DNA from: Thalassobius sp965218685
GTDB taxonomy: Bacteria > Pseudomonadota > Alphaproteobacteria > Rhodobacterales > Rhodobacteraceae
Direction of reading: 5' to 3'
Length of the DNA: 64,000 bases
Assembly: GCF_965218685.1 (NCBI RefSeq)
Contig: NZ_OZ244657.1
Span: forward strand, 3,162,001-3,226,000
Shown here: piece by piece, positions 16,090-25,025 of the stretch
Position numbering within the stretch: the first letter of the stretch is position 1
Layout: every line of letters starts with the position of its first letter
Made by a program: the position numbers and the translations under genes
Notes under the pieces: generated by a model
Seen by the model: only the letters and a program-made list of their open reading frames with translations
What the model was told of the DNA's origin: nothing
Databases searched by the model: none

Positions 16090-17409
16090 TTAGAATCCAT
16101 CAGTTAGAATCGAAGGTTCACGACGGCCCGGGCAGTTTTCCTTTGGACAGATACGGCAGCTGACGCCGATCTCGGCCTCTTTGCCGTCGGTCCTTTCACC
16201 TGCGCCCAGCGGCAGGATCAGCATGTAGGCCTCGAACAGCGTCGGCGCATCAAAGCTGACCTCGCCAACCGGCTGTGCGATCGAGAATGTGCGGAACAAT
16301 CCCCCGCCCCGACCCACCTGGCGGACAGTTTCCTGAATGGGGGTCAAAGGGCGCGAAAGCGCACGAAACAAGGGCCAAAGCGGACAGGCCGAGCCGAAAC
16401 GCGGCAACGTGAAACCGTCCAGCGCTTTGCGAAATATCATGGTCCCCGAGGCGTCGCAGGCCACAAGCCCCACAGGCCCGCCGGTCACGCTTTCGGGAAC
16501 TTCGGCCAGCCGGCGCATCACCGTGGCCAGGTCCGTCCGGAAGTGCCGCGCCAGCGCCGAGATGTCGGGGCCATGCTCGGCCAGCGCCTTGGTGGTAGCC
16601 CCCAAGGGCATGGTTTGAGAATCTTGGGCATAACGCCACATGTAGCTGCGCGCCATCGCCCGGCTTGCCGAAGATTGCAGGACTTCCTGCTTTTCGACCA
16701 GCGCGTCGATGTCCACGTCCTCGGGGTGGTCGCTTTCCAGCAAGGGAATGTGAAAGCCGCTGTCGCCCAGAAACGCATCCAGTTCATCCTGGGGCGAGCT
16801 TAGCTCGCTTTCGGCGCCATCCTCGGTGCTGTCCAGATACCCGACCAGGGCCTTGGCGCTGTGGGCCAGACGGGCGGAATCCTCGTTGATATTGCGGTGA
16901 AAGCGGTCGCGCCATTCAGGCTCCAGCTCTCGGGTTTCGGCAAGGATGCCCGCGGTTGAACGGATCGAGGTGATGGTCGAGATCATCTCGTGCAGGGCCG
17001 CGGCCAGATGCGGATCGTGGGTCAGCCGGTCGGTCAGGGTTTCGACCGTGCGCTCCAGCTCGGACACCCGCCGGTGCCGGCGTTCCAGCAACTGCGCCCA
17101 GCCGGGAAAACGACCGGCGAAATCTTCAAGCGCATCCTGTTCAGCCCCAGCGGCGGGGTCCGCGGCCCGGGCTTCACGCAAGACCGCGATCAGCGCAGCC
17201 TCGGCCCCTTCGGTCAATGCCGACGGCTCGACCCCCAGCGACCGGGCCAGCGCCAGCAATAACTTCCCGCCGATTCTGCGCCGGTTATGCTCGATCAAAT
17301 TGAGGTACGAGGCCGAAATTCCGACCTCTTTGGCCAGTTCGGCTTGCCTTTGGCCCAGCATCATCCGCCGTTCGCGAATTCGGGACCCGGTCAGCTGACG
17401 TTGCGCCAT
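16090..17409 (-). CDS. XRE-family regulator with ScfR/RamB-type C-terminus (DUF2083)
   Basis: A 439-residue regulator. Residues about 8-65 are a Cro/C1-type HTH (GQRQAELAKEVGISASYLNL). A long central part is followed by a C-terminal domain ending with the cysteine cluster VSCRICPKENCPGRREPSIL typical of short-chain-fatty-acyl regulators. Corynebacterial RamB and related proteins control acetate and propionate genes and may sense acyl-CoA. It is transcribed away from the ABC importer/acs operon across a 221-base divergent region containing two RamB-like repeats. Autoregulation and control of the importer are likely but inferred. Confidence 0.85.
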   Translation of the reverse strand: MAQRQLTGSRIRERRMMLGQRQAELAKEVGISASYLNLIEHNRRRIGGKLLLALARSLGVEPSALTEGAEAALIAVLREARAADPAAGAEQDALEDFAGRFPGWAQLLERRHRRVSELERTVETLTDRLTHDPHLAAALHEMISTITSIRSTAGILAETRELEPEWRDRFHRNINEDSARLAHSAKALVGYLDSTEDGAESELSSPQDELDAFLGDSGFHIPLLESDHPEDVDIDALVEKQEVLQSSASRAMARSYMWRYAQDSQTMPLGATTKALAEHGPDISALARHFRTDLATVMRRLAEVPESVTGGPVGLVACDASGTMIFRKALDGFTLPRFGSACPLWPLFRALSRPLTPIQETVRQVGRGGGLFRTFSIAQPVGEVSFDAPTLFEAYMLILPLGAGERTDGKEAEIGVSCRICPKENCPGRREPSILTDGF

Positions 17410-17456
17410 GTTAATTTTCCATCCAAATCAAGCACCTTCTGCGTTGCAGAATTAAG

Positions 17457-17498
17457 TTCTTTACAATGCATACTACGGCATTGTGATATTCTTTACAA
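17457..17498. promoter_or_regulatory. paired TTCTTTACAA direct repeats, candidate RamB/ScfR operator
   Basis: The decamer TTCTTTACAA occurs at 17457-17466 and again at 17489-17498, 32 bases apart (about three helical turns), in the divergent region between the XRE/ScfR-type regulator and the importer operon. The core CTTTACAA resembles the ACTTTGCAAA motif described for RamB. Binding is inferred. Confidence 0.4.
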
Positions 17499-17630
17499 AA
17501 AAATTGTTTCATTAAAAGACCTTGTTGCGAAGTTTTCTTGCTCGCCCTGATAATAGATTTGCACAGAAACGTGCACGTGAACGCCGCAAGAGGAGGTGTG
17601 CGTTCGCATTTCACGAAACGGGAGGATTAT

Positions 17631-18968
17631 ATGTCCAATAGCAAACTGACTCGCCGCGGCGTTCTGAAGTCGGGTGCAGTAGCCGGCGCTGGCGTCGCAC
17701 TGCCCACCATCTTTACCGCATCGTCGGCAGCAGCTTACACCAACGAGCCCACCGGCAGCTCTGTGACCCTGGGCTTCAACGTGCCCCAGACCGGCCCCTA
17801 TGCTGACGAAGGTGCTGACGAACTGCGCGCCTATGAGCTGGCGGTCGAACACCTGAACGGTGGCGGTGACGGCGGTATGCTGAACACCTTCAGCTCGAAA
17901 GCGCTGCAGGGTAACGGCATCCTGGGCAAGAAGGTTGAATTCGTCACCGGTGACACCCAGACCAAATCGGACGCAGCGCGCGCATCGGCCAAGTCGATGA
18001 TCGAAAAAGACGGCGCCGTGATGATCACCGGCGGTTCGTCCTCGGGCGTGGCCGTGGCCGTGCAGGCGCTGTGCCAAGAGGCCGGCGTTATCTTCATGGC
18101 GGGTCTGACCCACTCGAACGACACCACGGGTAAAGACAAGCGGGCCAACGGTTTCCGCCACTTCTTCAACTCGTACATGTCGGGCGCTGCCCTGGCACCG
18201 ATCCTGGCCAACAACTATGGCACGGACCGCAAAGTCTATCACCTGACCGCAGACTATAACTGGGGTTATACCACCGAAGAAGCCGTGCGCACCTCGACCG
18301 AGGCCATGGGCTGGGAAACTGTTGCAGCCGTGAAAACGCCGCTGACTCAGACCGACTTCTCGTCCTACATCGCGCCGGTTCTGCAATCGGGTGCTGACGT
18401 TCTGGTTCTGAACCACTACGGCGGCAACATGGTGAACTCGCTGACCAACGCGGTTCAGTTCGGCCTGCGCGAAAAGCAGGTGAACGGTAAGAACTTTGAA
18501 ATCATCGTTCCGCTGTTCTCGCGCCTGATGGCTCGTGGTGCTGGTGAGAACATCAAAGGCATCTTTGGTTCCGCCAACTGGCACTGGTCGCTGCAGGACG
18601 AAGGCTCGAAGGCATTCGTCAAGTCGTTCGGCACCAAGTACGGCTTCCCGCCGTCGGCTGGCGCACACACCTGCTATGTTCAGGCCCTGCTGTACGCAGA
18701 CGCATGTCAGCGCGCCGGCACCTTCAACCCCTGCGGTGTTGCTGCAGCCTTGGAAGACTTCGAGTTCGACGGCCTGGGCAACGGCCCGACCCTGTATCGC
18801 GGCTCGGACCACCAGTGCTTCAAAGACGTGCTGGTCGTGAAGGGTAAAGAGAACCCGACTTCGGAGTTCGACCTTCTGGAAATCGTCGAAGTCACGCCGC
18901 GTGGTCAGGTCGAGTACGATGCCTCGATCTTTGGCGGCGAGCTGGGCACCTGTAACGCAGGCGCCTAA
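17631..18968 (+). CDS. LIV-type ABC transporter substrate-binding protein, Tat-exported
   Basis: A 445-residue periplasmic binding protein starting MSNSKLTRRGVLKSGAVAGA, a twin-arginine signal, with likely cleavage after the Ala-rich segment near residue 36. The mature part is a type I Venus-flytrap fold of the branched-chain amino acid/urea/amide family (GFNVPQTGPYADEGADELRA). GGGAGGATTAT fixes the ATG at 17631. It heads a five-gene ABC operon followed by acetyl-CoA synthetase. Placement beside acs and short-chain-acyl regulators suggests a small carboxylate or amide ligand rather than leucine, but the ligand cannot be read from sequence. Confidence 0.85.
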   Translation: MSNSKLTRRGVLKSGAVAGAGVALPTIFTASSAAAYTNEPTGSSVTLGFNVPQTGPYADEGADELRAYELAVEHLNGGGDGGMLNTFSSKALQGNGILGKKVEFVTGDTQTKSDAARASAKSMIEKDGAVMITGGSSSGVAVAVQALCQEAGVIFMAGLTHSNDTTGKDKRANGFRHFFNSYMSGAALAPILANNYGTDRKVYHLTADYNWGYTTEEAVRTSTEAMGWETVAAVKTPLTQTDFSSYIAPVLQSGADVLVLNHYGGNMVNSLTNAVQFGLREKQVNGKNFEIIVPLFSRLMARGAGENIKGIFGSANWHWSLQDEGSKAFVKSFGTKYGFPPSAGAHTCYVQALLYADACQRAGTFNPCGVAAALEDFEFDGLGNGPTLYRGSDHQCFKDVLVVKGKENPTSEFDLLEIVEVTPRGQVEYDASIFGGELGTCNAGA

Positions 18969-18975
18969 GCCCTTC

Positions 18976-19002
18976 GGAGGATGGGGCAGTGCCTCATCCT
19001 CC
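18976..19002 (+). terminator. intercistronic hairpin after binding-protein gene
   Basis: GGAGGATGGGGCA and TGCCTCATCCTCC pair over about 12 positions (one G-T) around a three-base loop, seven bases after the binding-protein stop. There is no T-run, so it is more likely an mRNA-stabilising or partial terminator element that raises binding-protein output over the membrane genes, as is common in ABC operons. Confidence 0.7.
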
Positions 19003-19076
19003 ACCCCAAACCGCATTCCCTGTCGGCCCCTTAACGGGGCTTCCCTCTTTCCACACTCCGACACAAGGGTGGGACA

Positions 19077-20108
19077 ATGGACGCTATAGTTCTGCAAATC
19101 CTAAACGGGCTCGACAAGGGCTCGGCCTATGCGCTGATCGCGCTGGGGCTTACACTTATCTTCGGCACGCTGGGCGTTGTGAACTTTGCGCATGGCGCGC
19201 TGTTCATGATCGGCGCCTTCTGCGCCGTGACCCTCAACAAGTTCCTGACGCTCAGCCATACCGTCATCGATCCAACCAAGACCGACTTCTTGGGTAACCC
19301 GGCCAAGATTCAAGTGCCCTATGTCTATGACATGTTTGGCGAATCTACCGGTGCTGCAATTATTGACTGGTCGGTACCACTGGCCATCCTGTTCGCCATT
19401 CCGGTGATGATCGGTATCGGCGTCATCATGGAGCGCGGCCTGATCAAGCACTTCTACAAACGCCCACACGCCGACCAGATCCTGGTGACCTTCGGCCTGG
19501 CGATCGTGCTGCAAGAGATCATCAAGTACTACTACGGTGCAAACCCGATCCCGACCCCGGCGCCCGACGCCTTCAAGGGCTCGTTCGACTTCGGGGCCGC
19601 CATTGGCTTTGCCGAGAACACGATCATCTATCCCTACTGGCGTCTAGTTTACTTTGCTTTCGCCGCGATCATCATCGGTGCTGTCTTTGCCTTCCTGCAG
19701 TTCACCACCTTCGGGATGGTGGTCCGTGCCGGCATGGCCGACCGCGAGACCGTGGGCCTGCTGGGCATCAACATCGACAAGCGTTTTACCATCATGTTCG
19801 GGATCGCCGCGGCCGTGGCCGGTCTGGCGGGTGTGATGTACACGCCGATCAACTCGCCGAACTACCATATGGGCATGGACTTCCTGGTGCTGTCCTTCGT
19901 TGTGGTGGTTGTGGGCGGCATGGGCTCTTTGCCCGGCGCGGTGCTGGCAGGTTTCCTGCTGGGTATCCTCGAAAGCTTCGCCTCGATGCGCGAGATCATC
20001 GACATCATCCCCGGCATCAACCAGGTCATCATCTATCTGGTCGCCGTAATCATTCTGTTGACACGTCCCCGTGGCCTTATGGGTCGCAAAGGCGTGATGG
20101 AGGACTGA
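19077..20108 (+). CDS. LIV-type ABC transporter permease (LivH family)
   Basis: A 343-residue inner-membrane protein with about eight to nine membrane segments. The N-terminus NGLDKGSAYALIALGLTLIF is diagnostic of LivH/UrtB permeases, as is the later VVVGGMGSLPGAVLAGFLLG. It pairs with the next gene as the heterodimeric channel of the importer. A GGTGGGA sequence precedes the ATG at 19077. The extended loop between the first helices (about residues 60-95, NPAKIQVPYVYDMFG) is longer than in typical LivH. Confidence 0.9.
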   Translation: MDAIVLQILNGLDKGSAYALIALGLTLIFGTLGVVNFAHGALFMIGAFCAVTLNKFLTLSHTVIDPTKTDFLGNPAKIQVPYVYDMFGESTGAAIIDWSVPLAILFAIPVMIGIGVIMERGLIKHFYKRPHADQILVTFGLAIVLQEIIKYYYGANPIPTPAPDAFKGSFDFGAAIGFAENTIIYPYWRLVYFAFAAIIIGAVFAFLQFTTFGMVVRAGMADRETVGLLGINIDKRFTIMFGIAAAVAGLAGVMYTPINSPNYHMGMDFLVLSFVVVVVGGMGSLPGAVLAGFLLGILESFASMREIIDIIPGINQVIIYLVAVIILLTRPRGLMGRKGVMED

Positions 20109-20111
20109 TAC

Positions 20112-21314
20112 ATGTTCGGTCTAGAAAAGAAAGACGCGCGTCTGCTGTTGCTGGTCATCGGCCTGACGCTGTTCGCACCGTTCATCCTGAACCCCTTCCC
20201 CGAGGGCTCGGCCCTGGCGCAGTTCAACGCGGGCTATCCCGACCTGATGCAGCGCTTCGTGATCTTTGGCATCTTTGCCATTGGGTTTAACATCCTGTTT
20301 GGCCTGACCGGGTACCTGTCCTTTGGTCACGCGGCCTTTCTGGGGGTCGGGTCCTACGCGGCGGTTTGGATGTTCAAGCTGCTCAGCATGAACGTGATCC
20401 CCGCGATCATGCTGTCGGTGGTCATCTCGGGCCTGTTCGCCCTGCTGATCGGATTTGTGTCGTTGCGCCGGTCGGGGATCTACTTCTCGATCCTGACGTT
20501 GGCCTTTGCCCAGATGATGTTTGCGCTGGCCTATTCGGTTCTGACGCCCATCACCGGCGGTGAAACCGGCCTGCAGCTGGCCCTGGACGATCCCCGCATC
20601 CTGGGTGCAAGCCAAACCCCCGGGGGCAACATCCCCGTCCCCGGTCTGTTCGGCCTTGAGATGCGCGACAGCTTCGATCTGGTTGTCGGGTCCTGGGTGT
20701 TCACCTTCAACGCGGGCTATTACTTCTGTGCTGTGATCATGCTGTTGGCCTTCTACCTGGCGATCCGCATCTTCCGCTCGCCCTTTGGCATGATGCTGCG
20801 CGCGATCAAATCGAACCAGCAGCGCCTGAACTACACTGGCCTCAGCCCGCGCCCCTATACTCTGGCCGCCTTTGTGATCTCGGGTATGTATGCCGGTCTG
20901 GCCGGTGGTCTGATGGCCTCGATGGACCCGCTGGCAGGTGCCGAGCGGATGTTCTGGACGGCTTCGGGCGAGGTGGTTCTGATGACCATCCTGGGCGGTG
21001 CCGGGACCCTGATCGGTCCGGTTCTGGGCGCTGGCATCATCAAGTACATGGAAAACATCCTGTCCAAGATCAACAGCGACATCCTGCACAGCTGGTTCGC
21101 GTTCCTGCCCGACGGGCTGGAGGATTTCGTGGTCACCATCATGTACCCGTTCATCGGTAAGGGCTGGCACCTGACCCTGGGCATCATCTTCATGCTGGTT
21201 GTGATCTTCCTGCCGGGTGGCCTGGTCGAAGGTGGTCAACGTATGGGCCGTCTGCTGCGCCGTAAAAAAGCCGACGATGACACCAAGTCCTCGTCCACTG
21301 AACCTGCAGAATAA
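20112..21314 (+). CDS. LIV-type ABC transporter permease (LivM family)
   Basis: A 400-residue inner-membrane protein with about ten membrane segments. LivM hallmarks are FGIFAIGFNILFGLTGYLSF near residue 52 and RAIKSNQQRLNYTGL, the cytoplasmic coupling loop. It begins three bases after the LivH-type stop. The C-terminal tail is basic and then acidic (RRKKADDDTKSSSTEPAE), probably cytoplasmic. Confidence 0.9.
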   Translation: MFGLEKKDARLLLLVIGLTLFAPFILNPFPEGSALAQFNAGYPDLMQRFVIFGIFAIGFNILFGLTGYLSFGHAAFLGVGSYAAVWMFKLLSMNVIPAIMLSVVISGLFALLIGFVSLRRSGIYFSILTLAFAQMMFALAYSVLTPITGGETGLQLALDDPRILGASQTPGGNIPVPGLFGLEMRDSFDLVVGSWVFTFNAGYYFCAVIMLLAFYLAIRIFRSPFGMMLRAIKSNQQRLNYTGLSPRPYTLAAFVISGMYAGLAGGLMASMDPLAGAERMFWTASGEVVLMTILGGAGTLIGPVLGAGIIKYMENILSKINSDILHSWFAFLPDGLEDFVVTIMYPFIGKGWHLTLGIIFMLVVIFLPGGLVEGGQRMGRLLRRKKADDDTKSSSTEPAE

Positions 21315-21327
21315 GGAGACCTGAGAT

Positions 21328-22083
21328 ATGGGAATTCTTGAAGTCAAAGACGTCAACAAACGTTTCGGCGGTTTGCAGGCTCTGGGGAATGTGAATCTGA
21401 GTGTGAAAGAAAACTCGGTTCACGCCATCATCGGCCCGAATGGCGCTGGCAAATCCACCCTGCTGAACTGCCTGGTGGGCAAGCTGATCCCCGACACCGG
21501 CTCTGTCTTGTTTGACGGCCAGTCGGTGCTGGGGCGCCAACCGCACGAGATCAACCAGATGGGTATCTCACGCGTGTTTCAGACCCCCGAGATTTTCGGG
21601 GATCTGACGGTGATCGAGAACATGATGATCCCGATCTTCGCCAAGCGCGACGGGGCCTTCCGCATGCATGCGATCGAAAACATGATGTCCGAAAAGGAAA
21701 TCGTGGACGCGGCCGAGCACATGCTTGAGGACATGAACATGGCCGACAAACGGCACATGCACACGGCCTCGATGTCGCGGGGGGACAAACGCCGCCTTGA
21801 GATCGGCATGTGCCTGGCGCAGCAGCCCCGCTTGTTGTTGTTGGATGAACCCACCGCCGGGATGGCGCGGGCTGATACCAACAACACGATTGATCTGCTC
21901 AAACAGATCAGCGACGAGCGGGACATCACCATCGCCATCATCGAACATGACATGCACGTGGTGTTCAGCCTGGCCAACCGAATCACCGTTCTGGCGCAGG
22001 GCACCCCCCTGGTCGAGGACGACCCGGAAAACATCAAAGGTAATCCTAAAGTACGGGAAGCCTATCTGGGCGAAACCGCGTAA
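21328..22083 (+). CDS. LIV-type ABC transporter ATP-binding protein (LivG family)
   Basis: A 251-residue ATPase. Walker A is GPNGAGKST near residue 38. The signature region reads SMSRGDKRRLEIGMCLAQQP in place of the canonical LSGGQ (MSRGD). Walker B is RLLLLDEPTAGM, and the switch His lies in IEHDM. It energises the importer together with the next gene. The altered signature motif is a deviation but retains the Ser and Gly of the consensus. Confidence 0.9.
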   Translation: MGILEVKDVNKRFGGLQALGNVNLSVKENSVHAIIGPNGAGKSTLLNCLVGKLIPDTGSVLFDGQSVLGRQPHEINQMGISRVFQTPEIFGDLTVIENMMIPIFAKRDGAFRMHAIENMMSEKEIVDAAEHMLEDMNMADKRHMHTASMSRGDKRRLEIGMCLAQQPRLLLLDEPTAGMARADTNNTIDLLKQISDERDITIAIIEHDMHVVFSLANRITVLAQGTPLVEDDPENIKGNPKVREAYLGETA

Positions 22084-22095
22084 GGAGAGTGTACC

Positions 22096-22851
22096 ATGAA
22101 CGTCAAACCTGATTTCTCTAAGGGTCGCAACCTTGCCGAAACCGCCCCGGCCTATCTGTCGGTCTGGGACATTCACGCCTATTACGGCGAGAGTTACATC
22201 GTGCAAGGCGTCAGCTTCAACGTCCACGAAGGCGAGATCCTCGCTCTTCTGGGGCGCAACGGTGCTGGCAAAACCTCGACCCTGCGCGCGATTGCCCGTC
22301 TGGATGATCCGCAGATCAACAAGGGCGAGGTCTGGCTGGATCACCAGCCGCTGCATACCATGGCCAGCTATCAGGCCAGCCAGAAAGGCATGGCTCTTGT
22401 TCCCGAAGACCGTCGGATCATTCCGGGCCTTACGGTCGAGGAAAACCTGAAGCTGGCCCAGATCGCCCCGCCCCTGGGCTGGTCGATCGAACGCCTGTAC
22501 GAGCTGTTCCCCCGTCTGGGTGAACGCCGCAACCAGGAAGGTGTGACCCTGTCGGGCGGCGAACAGCAGATGCTGGCCATCGCCCGTGCGCTGGCTCGGG
22601 ACATCAAGGTCCTGCTGCTGGACGAACCCTATGAAGGCCTGGCCCCCGTGATTGTCGACGAGATCGAGCGCACCCTGCGCAAGATCAAGGAACAGGGCAT
22701 CACCACCGTGATCGTCGAACAGAACGCTGTGCGCGCTCTGGAATTGGCAGACCGCGCGGTGATCCTGGACACCGGCACCGTGGTATTTGACGGCTCGGCC
22801 GCCGAAGTTCTGGAGAATAAGGAACTACGAGAAGAGTATCTGGCCATCTAG
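22096..22851 (+). CDS. LIV-type ABC transporter ATP-binding protein (LivF family)
   Basis: A 251-residue ATPase with Walker A LGRNGAGKTST, signature TLSGGEQQMLAIARAL, Walker B VLLLDEPYEGLAP and a Q-loop/His region (VIVEQNA in place of His). The YEGLAP segment is typical of LivF/UrtE. It has an extension of about 17 residues before the first strand. It follows LivG by 12 bases, completing the importer operon. Confidence 0.9.
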   Translation: MNVKPDFSKGRNLAETAPAYLSVWDIHAYYGESYIVQGVSFNVHEGEILALLGRNGAGKTSTLRAIARLDDPQINKGEVWLDHQPLHTMASYQASQKGMALVPEDRRIIPGLTVEENLKLAQIAPPLGWSIERLYELFPRLGERRNQEGVTLSGGEQQMLAIARALARDIKVLLLDEPYEGLAPVIVDEIERTLRKIKEQGITTVIVEQNAVRALELADRAVILDTGTVVFDGSAAEVLENKELREEYLAI

Positions 22852-22859
22852 GCCGGACA

Positions 22860-22894
22860 GGCCCGCCCTACCCTGCTGCTTGCTGGGGCGGGCC
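22860..22894 (+). terminator. hairpin between LivF-type gene and acs
   Basis: GGCCCGCCC (22860-22868) pairs with GGGCGGGCC (22886-22894) eight bases after the LivF-type stop, followed by only two T residues. It could act as a weak or partial terminator separating importer and acs expression while allowing readthrough. Confidence 0.55.
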
Positions 22895-22926
22895 TTCAAA
22901 TCCCCCCTAACCATTCGAGGTAACCC

Positions 22927-24876
22927 ATGTCCGACCCCATTATCCCAGTACCTGCATCCTTTGCGTCCGGCGCGCATGTTGATGGAGCGAAATATGACGC
23001 GATGTATGAGGCCTCGATGGCTGATCCTGATGCGTTCTGGGGCGAGCATGGCAAGCGTCTGGACTGGATCAAGCCTTACACGAAGGTAAAGAATACCAGC
23101 TTTGAGCCGGGCAATGTCTCGATCAAGTGGTACGAGGACGGCACGCTGAACGTTGCGGCCAACTGCATCGACCGTCATTTGGAAACCCGCGGTGATCAGA
23201 CGGCGATCATTTTCGAACCCGATGATCCGGCCGAAGAGGCGCTGCACATCACCTATAAGCAGCTGCATGCCAGCGTTTGCAAGATGGCCAACATTCTGGA
23301 AGACATGGGCGTGCGCAAGGGCGACCGGGTCATCCTGTATCTGCCGATGATCCCCGAGGCGGCCTATGCGATGCTGGCCTGTGCGCGCATCGGTGCGATC
23401 CACTCGATCGTGTTCGCGGGCTTCAGCCCGGACGCGCTGGCGGCCCGTGTGAACGGCTGTGACGCCAAGGTTCTGATCACCGCTGACTACGCGCCGCGCG
23501 GTGGCCGTCAGACCCCGCTGAAATCCAACGCTGACGAGGCGCTGCTGCACTGTAAGGACACTGTTAAGTGTCTTGTCGTAAAACGCACCGGAGGTCAGAC
23601 CACCTGGGTTGACGGTCGTGACTATGACTATAACGAACTGGCGCTGGAGGCGGATGATTACTCCAAGCCGGCCGAGATGAACGCCGAGGATCCGCTGTTC
23701 ATCCTGTATACCTCGGGCTCGACCGGTCAGCCCAAGGGCGTCGTGCATTGCACCGGCGGGTACCTGGTCTATGCCTCGATGACCCACGAGATCGTCTTTG
23801 ATTATCACGAGGGCGATATCTTCTGGTGTACCGCGGATGTGGGCTGGGTCACCGGCCACAGCTATATCGTCTATGGTCCGCTGGCCAATGGCGCGACCAC
23901 GATCATGTTCGAAGGTGTGCCGACCTATCCGGATGCGGGCCGGTTCTGGGCCGTGTGTGAAAAGCACAAGGTGAACCAGTTCTACACTGCCCCCACCGCG
24001 ATCCGCGCCCTGATGGGCCAGGGCACCGAATGGGTGGAAAAATACGATCTGAGCGACCTGAAGGTTCTGGGCTCGGTGGGTGAACCCATCAACCCCGAGG
24101 CCTGGAACTGGTACAATGACAATGTCGGCAAGGGCAACTGCCCGATCGTGGACACCTGGTGGCAGACCGAAACCGGCGGCCACATGATGACCCCGCTGCC
24201 CGGCGCCCACGCGCTGAAGCCCGGCTCGGCGATGAAGCCCTTCTTTGGCGTCAAAACCGTGGTTCTGGACCCGCATACCGGCGAAGAGATCACCGATTAC
24301 CCGACCGAGGGCGTGCTGTGTATCGCCGACAGCTGGCCGAGCCAGATGCGCACCGTCTGGGGCGATCACGAACGGTTCGAGAAGACCTATTTCTCGGATT
24401 ACAAGGGCTACTATTTTGCCGGTGACGGCTGCCGCCGCGACGCCGATGGTGACTTCTGGATCACCGGCCGCGTCGATGACGTGATCAACGTGTCGGGCCA
24501 CCGCATGGGCACCGCCGAGGTCGAAAGCGCGCTGGTCGCCCACGCCAAGGTGGCCGAGGCCGCCGTGGTTGGCTATCCGCATGACATCAAGGGCCAGGGC
24601 ATTTACTGCTATGTCACCCTGATGAACGACGTGGAACCCACCGAGGAGCTGCGCAAGGAACTGCGTACCTGGGTCCGCACGGAAATCGGCCCGATCGCCG
24701 CACCCGACCTGATCCAATGGTCGCCCGGTCTGCCGAAAACCCGCTCGGGCAAGATCATGCGCCGCATCCTGCGCAAAATCGCAGAAAACGACTATGGATC
24801 CCTCGGCGACACCTCAACACTCGCTGACCCCTCCGTCGTCGACGACCTCATCGAAAACAGAATGAATAAGAGCTGA
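22927..24876 (+). CDS. acs: acetyl-CoA synthetase (acetate--CoA ligase, AMP-forming)
   Basis: A 649-residue cytosolic enzyme making acetyl-CoA from acetate, ATP and CoA through acetyl-AMP. Motifs are the adenylate-forming P-loop YTSGSTGQPKG (from residue 261), the adenine-binding segment DTWWQTETGGHM with the Trp typical of acetate-specific pockets, WITGRVDDVINVSGHR, and the catalytic Lys609 in PKTRSGKIMRRIL, the site acetylated to control Acs in other bacteria. Length matches the family. It lies 75 bases after the ABC importer and is followed by its own terminator. Propionate may also be used. Confidence 0.96.
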   Translation: MSDPIIPVPASFASGAHVDGAKYDAMYEASMADPDAFWGEHGKRLDWIKPYTKVKNTSFEPGNVSIKWYEDGTLNVAANCIDRHLETRGDQTAIIFEPDDPAEEALHITYKQLHASVCKMANILEDMGVRKGDRVILYLPMIPEAAYAMLACARIGAIHSIVFAGFSPDALAARVNGCDAKVLITADYAPRGGRQTPLKSNADEALLHCKDTVKCLVVKRTGGQTTWVDGRDYDYNELALEADDYSKPAEMNAEDPLFILYTSGSTGQPKGVVHCTGGYLVYASMTHEIVFDYHEGDIFWCTADVGWVTGHSYIVYGPLANGATTIMFEGVPTYPDAGRFWAVCEKHKVNQFYTAPTAIRALMGQGTEWVEKYDLSDLKVLGSVGEPINPEAWNWYNDNVGKGNCPIVDTWWQTETGGHMMTPLPGAHALKPGSAMKPFFGVKTVVLDPHTGEEITDYPTEGVLCIADSWPSQMRTVWGDHERFEKTYFSDYKGYYFAGDGCRRDADGDFWITGRVDDVINVSGHRMGTAEVESALVAHAKVAEAAVVGYPHDIKGQGIYCYVTLMNDVEPTEELRKELRTWVRTEIGPIAAPDLIQWSPGLPKTRSGKIMRRILRKIAENDYGSLGDTSTLADPSVVDDLIENRMNKS

Positions 24877-24924
24877 ACGATCTCTCCAGTGGTCAGGGCC
24901 GCAAGGCCCCGATCCCCCTCCTGG

Positions 24925-24955
24925 GCCGCTCCATTAATTTGGAGCGGTCTTTTTT
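24925..24955 (+). terminator. rho-independent terminator of acs
   Basis: CCGCTCCA and TGGAGCGG form an eight-base stem with a TTAATT loop, followed by TC and a run of six T. It ends the importer/acs transcript before the PAS-LuxR gene. Confidence 0.92.
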
Positions 24956-24989
24956 GGCACTCTCAGGCAAGTGCACATGGCCGCACCGC

Positions 24990-25007
24990 TTTGCATCACC
25001 GTGCAAA
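24990..25007. promoter_or_regulatory. TTTGCA-N6-TGCAAA inverted repeat upstream of PAS-LuxR gene
   Basis: A perfect six-base inverted repeat ends 18 bases before the start codon at 25026. The TTTGCA half-site resembles part of the RamB motif (ACTTTGCAAA), so it may bind the XRE/ScfR-type regulator or the LuxR protein itself. Inference only. Confidence 0.4.
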
Positions 25008-25025
25008 ACCGGGCATACCTGCGCC

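Noticed and set aside
17493..19097. Long antisense open frame (534 codons) opposite the ABC binding-protein gene
   Set aside because: Covers the real gene completely and has shadow composition; the plus-strand gene has a clear Tat signal and ribosome binding site.
22825..24717. Long antisense open frame (630 codons) opposite acs
   Set aside because: It is the complement shadow of acs in a GC-rich genome, with no ribosome binding site or recognisable domain.
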